Shown: in pieces, positions 10,196-18,799 of the stretch
Position numbering within the stretch: position 1 is the stretch's first letter
Layout: each line of letters starts with the position of its first letter
Notes under the pieces: model-generated
The model's input: only the letters and a program-made list of their open reading frames with translations
What the model was told of the DNA's origin: nothing
Database searches by the model: none
Translations under genes and position numbers: made by a program
NCBI GenBank assembly: GCA_015499985.1
Contig: JAAAUF010000401.1
Location: 16,814 to 35,612 of the forward strand
Direction of reading: 5' to 3'
DNA: 18,799 nucleotides
Source of the DNA: Haplosporangium gracile
Taxonomy: Eukaryota > Mortierellomycota > Mortierellomycetes > Mortierellales > Mortierellaceae

Positions 10196-10361
10196 GGCTT
10201 GTCCCTATGTTCGCTTATGACAGACCGTCTTTATTTTTCTTCTTCCTTCTTCTTCTTTATTCTCCACTCTCCTTTCTTCCACTCCTCCTCCCTTCCTCCC
10301 TACTCTCCTTCCTTTCCTTACAACCCTTCGATAAACCTCCGCGTTTCTGCCTGTAGCCTTC

Positions 10362-13300
10362 ATGTCTCTTCGCGCCTTGGCCACTGCTTCCAGACCCTTC
10401 CTCCTCAATTCCCTCAAGAACACCATCAAGCCCCAGCAGCCCAAGGTACTTCTACTCTCCTTTTTCGTACCCTGCAGGAACAGGAAAACAAGAACAAACA
10501 CCATAAACAATAATAACAATACTTCTCTTTGACAACCAACAACAAAAACTGATTCCCTCATTCATTCTCTCTCCCCTGCAATTAGATCATCTCTAACATG
10601 CTCTACAGAAACTACACTAGCGCTGCTGCCGCCCCCGCTCCCATCGCCGGATTGGGTCAGCCCGATATGACCAAGGGCCCTCTCTACCGTTACGACACTG
10701 CTCTCCCCAAGTTGCCCGTCCCCACCTTGGCCGAGACCTGTGCCCGCTACTTGAAGTCGGTCCGCCCCCTCTTGAACGACAAGGAGTTTGCCGAGACCAC
10801 TGCCGCCGTCGCCGAGTTCCAAAAGCCCGGTGGTGTTGGTGAGGAGCTTCAGAAGCGTCTTCTTGCCAAGGCCAACGACCCCAAGACCGTCAACTGGCTC
10901 GAGGACTGGTGGAACGACCTTGCTTATTTTGGCTACCGTGATCCCGTTGTCATCTATGTCTCGTACTTTTACGCCTACAGGGATGACCGTCTCCGCCGCA
11001 AGCCCACCCAGCGTGCTGCTGCTATCATCCAGGCTGCCATGGATTTCCGTCGCCAGGTCGTTGATGAGTCGCTTGCCCCCGAGATGGCCAAGAAGCAACC
11101 CTTGGATTCTTCGACCTACAAGTACATGTTCAACGCTTGCAGATACCCTGCCAAGCCCAGTGATTTCGAGTTGGCCTTTGATCCTGCACAGAACAACCAC
11201 GTTGCCGTTGTCCGCAACAACCAGTTCTTTACTTTCGATCTGATCAAGGATGGCAAGGTCTTGAGCACTGCCGATATTGAGGCTCAACTGGATGCCATTG
11301 TCAAGCTGGCCGGTGACCGTAAGGATCCCGCCATCGGTGTCTTGACCTCCGACAACCGTGATATCTGGACCGAGGTAACTATTTATTCTTTGAGGAATGA
11401 TGAAGGGGTTGTTGCGCCCGGATTGTTGCGTGTGGGTATGTAAAAAAAAAAGTGTGGGACAATTGGACCCGCCAATGGTCGGGCCGATGGTCAATCTTAA
11501 GTCAATACAACACCCGGACTGAGATGCTTCTTGCATCTAGAACGACAACAACAACGGGTCAGCTTGAAGAAAACAAGGTGGGGCCAAGACAAAGAGTGGG
11601 GGATCGGCTTCATTCTTGTCAAGCCAAGCGATCCGCTTTTCTTTTACTTTTTGATTACAATGATACGGAGAAGAGGGCTCTCGACTTTTTTTCTTTTATC
11701 TTTTCACTTTGTTGTGAACCCACAGCACAAACCGACACTTTTTTTTCATCTTTTTTTCTTTTGCGCTCTCACATGGACATATACTTCGACAACATAACAA
11801 CAATACACCGGACTTGTAAGATCTGTTCGGTCGTTCTTCTTTTTCATTACTCCTTTGTGCGCATCGTCATTATCGGCACGTCGAGTTGACTGACTGTCTG
11901 TTTGTCTTTGTCTCCTCAACACAACAACTCGTGGCTGCAAAGCGGACGCTCCTCTTCTTCTTTGTTTGTTTTGGTTTTCTTGATTGTATTACCTCCCCTT
12001 GTTCACACTGCCATCCATTCAGGGCAAACCGAGAACAGCAAAAGGAGCATTACTTTATTTGGCTACTACCTTCCCATCGTCAGTTGTCCACACTTCAAAG
12101 CGAACTCCTTTTTCCATTCATTTCTTGCTTTCCCATCGGTGAGGCCGCTGTATGGGCAATATCATTTTCCGTCATTCTCAACCCCACTCTCCTTTTTTTT
12201 TTGTGTTCGTCGCCCACAACCCTTCAACCCCGCACTCGTACTCTTTTATTTATTTTTTTCGATCGACGACGCCTTTTCTTTCCCTGTTCCTTGGTTCTCT
12301 TTCGGCTCTTTCGTGTCTTCTGTTACTCCGGAGATCACTTTCACATGGGCATAGGGATATTTGAAGAGTGTGAGAGACATACACAGCAGCAAACAGCAGC
12401 AAATCATCGTCGTTGTTCACACTGATCGGTTCCTCGGCTGGACACTAGAACAGCTTTCTTGTATTGTCTTGATCTCCGATCAGATATCTATGCCTCAGCT
12501 ATTCTTCACACGCTCACTCTTATGAAAATAACCATGGCCATCTCATACTACACCATACTTACATGGCATGCATGGTGGTTTAAGAGCATGTCACAACAAC
12601 CACACCACACCACTCATATTCAGTTGAATCGATATTAACTATTATCTTTTTCCATTTTGTAAAAAATAGGCCCGCAAGACTCTTATCAACGCTGGCTCGC
12701 AGAACGAGGAGCTTCTCCGCAAGATCGAGTCCTCGGTCTTCTTGCTCTGCTTGGATGACTCCAGCCCCGTCACCCGCGATGAGGTCTCCCGCGCCTGCTG
12801 GCACGGTGACGGTCGCAACCGTTTCTTCGACAAGGCCCTCCAATTCATTGTCTTTGAGAACGGCAAGGCCGGTTTCATGGGCGAGGTGAGTGTTCTTTTC
12901 TGTTTATGTCTAATTACAACTATTCAGTTGCATCACATGACAAGTGCTAACCATGCAACCCGGCTCACTTGAACAAAATAGCACTCGACTATGGATGGTA
13001 CCCCCACTTGTCGCTTGAACGACTACGTCTGCACGACCTTGGCCCTGAACAAGATCGACCACGGCGCGGCCACTGTCTCTGCCAACTTGGAGGCACCCCA
13101 GAAGCTCAACTTTGCCTTCAACACTGCTGTCCACAAGGCGATCGAGACCTCGGAGAAGAACTTTGAGGAGTTGATTGGCAAGCACGGATTGCATGTCCAG
13201 AACTACGAGGGATACGGCAAGGGTTTGATCAAGAAGTTCAAGTGCTCGCCCGATGCCTATGTCCAGATGATCATCCAGCTCGCCTACTACAAGATGCACG

Positions 13301-13845
13301 GCGTCTCCCGCCCCACCTACGAGTCCGCCCAGGTCCGCAAGTTCCAGCACGGCCGTACCGAGACCTGCCGCACTGTCTCGACCGAGTCTGTTGCTTGGGT
13401 CAAGTCTATGGAGGACCCTCACGTCTCTGCTGCCGAAAAGACTGATCTCTTCAAGAAGGCTCTTGCCTCCCATGTCGAATACATGTCCAAGGCCGTTGAG
13501 GGCCATGGTGTCGATCGCCACTTATTGGGACTCCGTCTCTCACTCAAGTCGCACGAGTCCAAGCCCGAGATATTCCAGCAGGAGGTGTTCAGCCGGTCGT
13601 CGCACTGGAACTTGTCGACTTCCCAGTTGTCCGGAGAGCATTTTGATGGATACGGCTGGGGTGAGGTTGTCCCCGATGGTTACGGAGTTGCCTATATGGT
13701 CAACGAGCACAACTTGTCGTTCAACGTTGCGTCGATGAAGGAGATGCACCCCGAGCGTCTTCACCACTACTTGAAGGAGTCTGCGACCGAGATGAAGCAA
13801 CTCTTTGAGCAGACTCTCTTGGAGGCCCCCAAGTCCAAGCTGTAA
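10362..13845 (+). CDS. CAT2: Carnitine O-acetyltransferase, mitochondrial/peroxisomal
   Basis: Four exons (10362-10445, 10586-11374, 12670-12885, 12982-13845) join, all in phase 0, to 650 codons, close to the about 670 aa of yeast Cat2. It transfers acetyl groups between CoA and carnitine so that acetyl units can cross organelle membranes. Family landmarks run in order: the N-terminal PLYRYDTALPKLPVPTL region; YFGYRDPVVIYVSYF; GVLTSDNRDIW at the end of exon 2; LQFIVFENGKAGFMGEHS with catalytic His364 in HSTMDG; RTET (488-491); LSTSQ (574-578, acyl/carnitine-site STS); and VVPDGYGVAY (592-601). The first 28 residues (MSLRALATASRPF...) are basic, Ser/Ala-rich and lack acids, as in a mitochondrial presequence. 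The last three residues are SKL, a PTS1 peroxisomal signal. A second in-frame ATG at 10598, twelve bases into exon 2, would yield a 618-aa form without the presequence. Codon bias is strong. Intron 2 is unusually long (1295 nt). Confidence 0.96.
11375..12669 (+). other. Long intron 2 (1295 nt) of the acetyltransferase gene
   Basis: Donor GTAACT, branch-like ATTAAC near 12633, acceptor ATAG. Reading through the donor gives 23 more codons and a stop at 11441-11443, so a retained intron would remove the catalytic His. The middle (11680-12340) is T/C-rich with spurious open frames, and 12360-12600 is more balanced but shows no domain. The other two introns of this gene are 140 and 96 nt. Confidence 0.7.
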
Positions 13846-13928
13846 ACCACTCTTCCTTTTTCTATGACACCCCACCCTCACTTATTCCTCCTTTTTGCAT
13901 TTAGAAATATCGAACATGAATACACGAT

Positions 13929-13949
13929 AATAAAAATGACCTGTAAATA
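13929..13949 (+). terminator. Polyadenylation signal and Puf3-type element of the acetyltransferase mRNA
   Basis: AATAAA at 13929-13934 is 84 bp after the stop codon. TGTAAATA at 13942-13949 matches the TGTANATA core bound by Puf3-type Pumilio proteins, which in yeast control mRNAs of mitochondrial proteins. It lies just past the signal, so whether it is in the mature mRNA depends on the cleavage site. Confidence 0.5.
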
Positions 13950-14470
13950 ACCCTTGGTATGTTTGGTACTTTGCAAATGAATATGCATGTGCCTCCGGCC
14001 TGGTAACTCTGATTTGTTTTTGATCGTGTTTGTGCAGTTCGTGTAGGTCGTGTAGTTTATGCGCTATTTTTTCCAGTTGATAGTTGAAAGAGCATACCAG
14101 AGAAAGCAGTGTGTTGTGTCATCGTGGGCGAATTAGAGGCTCGTTGGGGTGTTTTTCAATCAGTGGTTCTGGTACTGGTACTGTTGTAATGGCAGACTAT
14201 GTGTCTCTTCGTCCTGACCATTCGGAGCTTTTTGAACCATGGGAGTCTGTACTCATTGGCCGGTAAAGGATGAGCAGGCTTACCCTGCCTGACATATTTT
14301 GTAGGTGGAACGGATGGATGAGGGCGGGGGCCAGTGAGAGGGAAGATGTCCATCACATTGTTGTTGGGGGCACTGAACGATTTTGTCTTTTTTTTTTCGT
14401 GCTAACTGCGAGCGTCTTTGGACAAAATAGGGCTGGTCAAACAAGTCATGCACATTGGCTGTAGGAGGTG
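13950..14470. other. Spacer between acetyltransferase and MAF1
   Basis: No gene recognised. Short frames on both strands around 14084-14474 have mixed composition, no domain, and no consistent splice signals. Confidence 0.45.
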
Positions 14471-14962
14471 TCAAGGGATCCTCAGTCCTTTCCTTCTTTT
14501 CTTTGTTTTCTTTTGTTCAGCGTCTCCGTAGGAGAAAGGAGAGAGTTGTGAGAGAAATGGATGGCGCCTGCCTCTCTCTTTCTCTCCCTTGGTTTCCTTA
14601 TGCTGCCCACCTTTTTTAATCATCTCTTTGTAGTCCTCTTTCACTCCTTTTTCCTCTTTCCCTCTTACTTCGTTTTTTCTATTCATCTCTTCGCTTTATT
14701 ACATCTGACTAGCAGATTCTACCTCTACCATATTCTGGCGTTCTCTCTCCTCTCGTGAAACTATCCTGCAGCTACAACTTTCTTTCTTCCGACGGTTTCA
14801 CACTTTTGCACTCTTTCCTTCTTACTTCCCTACTATTCAACCTTTCACACTTCCTTCCTTCGCCACTACCACTACTACTACAACTACTACAATTATTACC
14901 AACACCTATCTCGAACACCTTACTTTCATTCCCTTGCATTTACATACACAACCATACTTGAG
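14471..14962 (+). promoter_or_regulatory. Pyrimidine-rich upstream region and leader of MAF1
   Basis: Long C/T-rich stretches (14480-14520, 14570-14720, 14790-14880) precede a run of ACT/CTA trinucleotides (about 14872-14892) and then the ATG at 14963. No TATA box is evident, which is common for moderately expressed regulatory genes. Confidence 0.45.
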
Positions 14963-17114
14963 ATGAAGTTCCTTGAGTACGCAGGCATAGACGCCATCAA
15001 CAGCGCCCTCGTCTTCGAGACACCCGAATGCAAAGTCTACGGCAGAGTCGAGCCCTACTCCTGTAAGTCCCTCTCTCTCTCTCTCTCTCACTCTTCTTTC
15101 TCCTCTTTCTCTTCTTTGCCTTTTTACGGATGAGTTGGCGTGTTTGTCAGATGATGAAGGCTTCATTCTGCTCCTTGTGTGGATGACAATCGTCCCTGAC
15201 CCATAAACCTTTTTTCTCTTCTCACACGCACACATACTCACTCTTTCTGTCTCTGCCTCCCTGGTTCTTCTTTCTTCTTTTTCCACACTCCTCTGTCCCC
15301 TTTCTCTCAACACCACCACCCTGCTTGTTCGGTCCACTTCTTTTGTTCTAACCTCTCCTCTCCCCTTTTATCCATTCTCTCGCTCTCTCTCTCCCTTCTC
15401 TTCCTTCTCTTCATCCTCATCCTCTTCCTCCCTTCTACTTCTACCTCTTCCTCACACACCAACAAAAACACAAATAGGCAAGGCGGCAGGAGCGGACAAG
15501 AAGCTGTATAAACAAATCGAGATCAAGTACGATCCATCCAACAGCCCGCCCGACTCTACCGATGGCCCTAGTAGTAGTTTCCGCAACATTATCTCACCCT
15601 TTGGACCCCTCGACCAACCGGCCTCCCGGAGAACTCTTTTTTATTTGATTGGCACCCTCAATGCTTCTTTCCCTGACTATGACTTTTCGTAAGTTGGTCC
15701 TCTCCTCACTGTCAATTGGCTACCCTTCGCTCGCTTCCTTTATCCTCGCTCTCCACCCAACAACAACAACGATGACCCAAGAGGACTAGACAGGCTAGGG
15801 CAATTGGCAAATTGAGCGGGTCCGTTCATGTGACTTTCAGAAACAGCTGGGACGGACGGAAGAAGGCTCACACAGAGAGACAGGAAGGGCTTTGAGTGGA
15901 GCGAGAAAAAGAGATACATGAGATGACTGGTAACCCAAAAATATGAAATGCAATGACATGATATCATATTCTGGGGTTATTGCGGATCGGGAACTCAATT
16001 CTGGGCAAAATACGAGTCCTTTAGAGTCTGTCCTGGCGCATTACTTGGGCGCGGGCGAGACAAAGGAAGACGGAGAAGCGAGAGATGGAGTTATGAGAAA
16101 GGACTCGATCCACAAATGGTGGTGTCCGTGTGGTAGTTTGTTTGTTTGTTTGGATCTCTCTTTCTTTCCAACGATGCACTCTCACACCCACACACATATA
16201 CGCTGTTCTATTTATTTATTTTTCTTTTTTCCATCGGATATGATCATTATGCTTGGCTAATTTACTAACGACCAAATTGTCAACCAAAAACACTTTTCAT
16301 CTGAAATAGAGATGCGAAACCTGAACAGTTCCGGAAAGAACCATCGGTATCGATGGTGGTGAACTCGGTCAATTCGACACTGCTAAACCACGGGAACGAT
16401 CGCGCAGTTAAGGAGCTCCGGATCTGGGACTCGATCGACAACCTCATCGACTTTGAGGACTCGGATGTCTACTCCTACAATCCCGAGAGTGATTCTGACC
16501 CCAACGACGAGGAGGGCGACGGAACCCTGTATGTCTCCGCTTTTTTTTTTTGCTTCTCTTCACCCTGTTGATGCGCAACTTTGGTACATGGAGTCTTAAG
16601 TCGTGGAGTACTAACAAGCTACCTTTATTTCTTCCCATAACCAATTGATGTAGATGGTCGTTCAACTACTTCTTTTTCAACCGAAAATTGAAAAGAATCA
16701 TCTACTTTACAATGCGAGGAGTAAGGTACGTTTTTTTTTTTTGGACAGGGACTTCGATTTGTATTGGATGGCCAAAAATAAGCCATTCCACATGGATATC
16801 ATCTGATTTTGGATTGTTTATTCACCTGTGTAACTAACTGGCATGCTCGCACATTCTCGGCACTTTTTATATTTTATTTTGTAGCTATGGAGCACCATGC
16901 GAGGATGGCGATGAGGATGACTTTTCGGATTTGAGTGATGATGATGTTGGATTTACCAGCCATCGACGGAAAAGGTACGCTTCTTTGCTTTGTTCTACTT
17001 ATGAGGATTGTTATTGTGGTGACCCTCTCTTCTCGCCCTGCTAACCTTCACTCTTTTTTTTCAATTAGTTATCGATATGATGACTACGTAGCAGAAGAGA
17101 TGGACATGCTGTAA
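14963..17114 (+). CDS. MAF1: MAF1, repressor of RNA polymerase III
   Basis: Six exons (14963-15062, 15478-15688, 16310-16528, 16654-16725, 16885-16974, 17069-17114) join to 245 codons. MAF1 binds RNA polymerase III and TFIIIB under starvation or stress and shuts down tRNA and 5S transcription; it shuttles between nucleus and cytoplasm under TOR/PKA control. Conserved blocks in order: an N-terminal A box ([19 protein letters not shown], then GRVEPYSCK to residue 35); [21 protein letters not shown] (84-104); [18 protein letters not shown] (111-128); [13 protein letters not shown] (156-168); and [19 protein letters not shown] (177-195). An acidic stretch (207-222) and a basic HRRK (227-230) close the protein. 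Length is close to human MAF1 (256 aa) and well short of yeast (395 aa), because the linker after the A box is brief. Introns have clear CTAAC branch sites (near 16265, 16610, 16833, 17041). The first intron is phase 1 and the other four are all phase 2. Confidence 0.97.
15069..15089 (+). repeat. (CT)n microsatellite in MAF1 intron 1
   Basis: About ten CT dinucleotides in a row directly after the GTAAGTCC donor. The whole 415-nt intron (15063-15477) is pyrimidine-rich. It is likely length-variable between strains and has no coding role. Confidence 0.85.
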
Positions 17115-17515
17115 ATTGGATATGGCCTTGAAAACACGCCGCCAAAAAGACATAGTATTTGTCTTGGGAACAGAAATATGCCACACTTCTCTGCCTGTCA
17201 CTCATTCTCACTCTCTCTTATCGCCTGAGGTCGTTTGCCCATTCGACTCTGTGCAGTCCTCCAAGTTCTTTTTTTCTTTGCAGGTCTGAAATACTTTGCG
17301 ATGCTGAATCGATGATGTTCCTTTTCTTTTGCTCGCTCTTACCCATTGTCTATGTTCTCTCATTGACCTCCGATGTCTGGACAGCAAACCACACTTGATT
17401 ACCCCTTCTATACTTTTTTTTTCTTCCTCTCTTCGTTAATATTTTTCCACGCAATACTTTACGTTTCACAAAAACTTTCCGTTTCCTTTTTCTCATTGCC
17501 CCTCACCTTTCACCA

Positions 17516-17521
17516 AATAAA
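17516..17521 (+). terminator. Candidate polyadenylation signal of MAF1
   Basis: The first canonical AATAAA after the MAF1 stop codon, about 400 bp downstream, in T-rich DNA. An earlier non-canonical site is possible. Confidence 0.4.
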
Positions 17522-18191
17522 TCCATATCTAGGTTTTCCCTCTTTTTTTTTTCCTTTCTACAGTTTTCTGTCGCCAATTGATAAAAATTGGGTACAGATC
17601 TGTCATTTTTTTTTTTGCCAAAACTGTCGCCAAAAGTACATTTGGGTACAGTAGACAAAACAAAAAAGAGTTAGTTGAAAAAAAAAAATGGGCCTTGGAT
17701 ATGTGATGTGTTGTTGTTTTGGCGGTTTGGAAGCGGAAGGGTACTGCTCTGTAGTAGTTTTTCATACCCTCCGTCAGGTTGGAATTAGTATGTGATGTAT
17801 GCGATTGAGGCAGGTAAAAAGAATTATGTCAAAGGCCGAGGGTAAGGTAAATGAGGTATCCGATGACGAGCAGCAAGCATGCTGATTAAGTTCAGGTACG
17901 ATCTGTGTTTTGTGTGTTTGCTCTGTGTGTGCGTCTGAGTGTGTGTTGACGATGTTCGTTAGAATGATATGAAGAGAAGGAAAGGGAAGGAGGACAAAGG
18001 ATGGAAGCACTATACAGATAGAGTGCAAATTTCATTCTATGGAATAAAGAACAAAACATCCTTGGTACTTATGTATCAACCGTCGTACCTTTGATACAAG
18101 AGCTAGGAGCGCATAAACCTGGCGTACACAAAAAAGGGGCTTTTGAACCATAAACCGGTCCACATACTGGTATGCCGTTCTTCGGCAACTG
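17522..18191. other. Spacer between MAF1 and the minus-strand fragment
   Basis: T-rich to about 17690, then a GT-rich patch (17909-17948) and mixed sequence. Short minus-strand frames (17774-18028, 18032-18256) show no domain. No RNA gene was recognised. A plus-strand AATAAA at 18043-18048 has no obvious gene before it other than MAF1. Confidence 0.4.
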
Positions 18192-18197
18192 TTTATT
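18192..18197 (-). terminator. Polyadenylation signal for the minus-strand fragment
   Basis: On the minus strand this reads AATAAA, about 80 bp beyond the stop that ends the frame at 18278. Its position supports minus-strand transcription of that frame, but the motif is short and could be chance. Confidence 0.35.
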
Positions 18198-18277
18198 GTG
18201 AAAAGGAGAACCCAGCACGGTCGTGATTTTTCTTGCTTATTTTTTTTTGTCCACAATTAACAGCCCAAGGGAGACAT

Positions 18278-18655
18278 TTAATGGTGAAAGAGGATAACAT
18301 ACCAAAATCTTTCGAGTGTCATCCACCACTCCGGTCCGGAACATGGCTCTGTGGCACAACTGCCGTTGCTCCTCCTAGCTTCAATGGAAGACAAAATAAA
18401 ACTATAATAGATAGGAATGAAAGGATTCTTCCCATCCTCTCGAGAAATGACAACCTCCTCCTCAAGTTCACATCGTCGACAAAGGCAGGTTAAATAAAGG
18501 TCCGGTTTACGCGCCTGCATAGAGTTCAAAGTGGGCAACATGCCATGAAGCTTCTTGACGTGATGTGTGCGTTGGTGAGAGTCCTTGCTGTTGCTGTAGA
18601 ATGTGAAGACGGCTTGCCTGTCGTGGACGTGGGCCAGGGTCGAGCGCGCGTGGGG
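18278..18655 (-). CDS. Partial minus-strand exon resembling the C-terminus of retroelement-type proteins
   Basis: The frame enters at 18655 after a possible acceptor (A run then AG) and runs about 125 codons to a stop at 18278. The first 60 codons have balanced, coding-like composition. Residues from 18538 to 18494 read LPTLNSMQARKPDLY and are followed by C-L-C-R-R-C, a C-x2-C pair. From memory of Mortierella and Rhizophagus proteins, a Lys-rich stretch, LPT, Arg-x-Pro-Asp/Asn-Leu/Ile-Tyr and a C-x2-C...H-x4-C zinc site occur after the RNase H part of non-LTR-retrotransposon-like proteins. The second half of that zinc site (H-x4-C) is not visible here, and the sequence after CELEEE loses coding character. 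It therefore looks like a decayed copy or the last exon of a host gene derived from one. No upstream part is seen in the remaining 140 bases. Confidence 0.35.
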   Translation of the reverse strand, partial: PHARSTLAHVHDRQAVFTFYSNSKDSHQRTHHVKKLHGMLPTLNSMQARKPDLYLTCLCRRCELEEEVVISREDGKNPFIPIYYSFILSSIEARRSNGSCATEPCSGPEWWMTLERFWYVILFHH

Positions 18656-18799
18656 CTTTTTTTTTTTTTTTAGCACACGATTTATTTCTCTAGAAAAAAG
18701 TGCAAATTCGCCATTTTGAGGTAAAGAACTACAGACAAAACTCGTCAGTACACCATCTTCTAGTCACAGTTCGGTTCTGGAAACACTGACTCTGTGCAA

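Noticed and set aside
10562..11536. 324-codon minus-strand open frame opposite the acetyltransferase
   Set aside because: It is the antisense shadow of exon 2, created by C-ending codon bias in the real gene.
11886..12425. Long open frame inside acetyltransferase intron 2 (179 codons)
   Set aside because: It translates a T/C-rich tract into Phe/Ser/Leu-rich text, has no domain, and competing open frames overlap it.
12422..12483. 8-bp inverted repeat (CTGATCGG / CCGATCAG) in the long acetyltransferase intron
   Set aside because: A perfect 8-bp stem with a 46-nt loop is expected by chance several times in a window this long.
15146..15200. C/D-box snoRNA-like pattern (ATGATGA ... CTGA) in MAF1 intron 1 with GTCAG/CTGAC pairing ends
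   Set aside because: Only about 49 nt between box ends, the pairing uses box D itself, and no D'/C' pair is convincing.
1..18799. CRISPR array, tRNA or rRNA gene, bacterial operon or phage-type system
   Set aside because: No regularly spaced direct repeats, no tRNA TPsiC/acceptor pattern, and the genes are intron-containing and fungal.

Overview
The window looks like nuclear DNA of an early-diverging filamentous fungus, most likely Mortierellaceae (Mortierellomycota). The reasons are: intron-rich genes with GTAAGT/GTATGT donors, CTAAC-type branch points and YAG acceptors; long pyrimidine-rich leaders in front of start codons; C-ending, AAG/GTC/GCC-rich codon use in the best-expressed genes; and two clearly fungal-type housekeeping proteins. 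The lineage is inferred from style and remembered homologues, not from a search.

Four spliced plus-strand genes can be built with every exon junction in phase. (1) 2871-3841, two exons, 257 aa: a secreted Lys/Ala/Val-rich protein with a signal peptide and a Kex2-type propeptide, family not recognised. (2) 5136-8581, six exons, 453 aa: an unrecognised multi-pass membrane protein with a long Ser/Arg/Gln-rich acidic tail. It needs an 8-nt microexon at 5675-5682 to stay in frame. (3) 10362-13845, four exons, 650 aa: carnitine O-acetyltransferase with a mitochondrial-type N-terminus and a C-terminal SKL peroxisomal signal. (4) 14963-17114, six exons, 245 aa: MAF1, the repressor of RNA polymerase III.

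The flanks and spacers are gene-poor. Bases 1-2634 hold no convincing gene, only a short minus-strand frame open to the left edge. The spacers 3842-5135, 8582-10361 and 13846-14962 hold 3' UTRs, polyadenylation signals, TATA/CCAAT-type elements and pyrimidine-rich leaders. After MAF1, 17115-18277 is non-coding. A minus-strand frame at 18278-18655 resembles the C-terminal part of retroelement-derived proteins common in Mortierella and Rhizophagus (LPT...RKPDLY followed by C-x2-C), but it appears decayed.

The four genes do not form a pathway. Carnitine acetyltransferase moves acetyl units between peroxisome, cytosol and mitochondrion, and MAF1 couples nutrient state to tRNA/5S transcription. 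The other two encode surface or membrane proteins of unknown role. The points most worth a second look are the novel secreted protein, the microexon and possible alternative first exon of the membrane gene, the dual targeting architecture of the acetyltransferase, and the minus-strand retroelement-like fragment.
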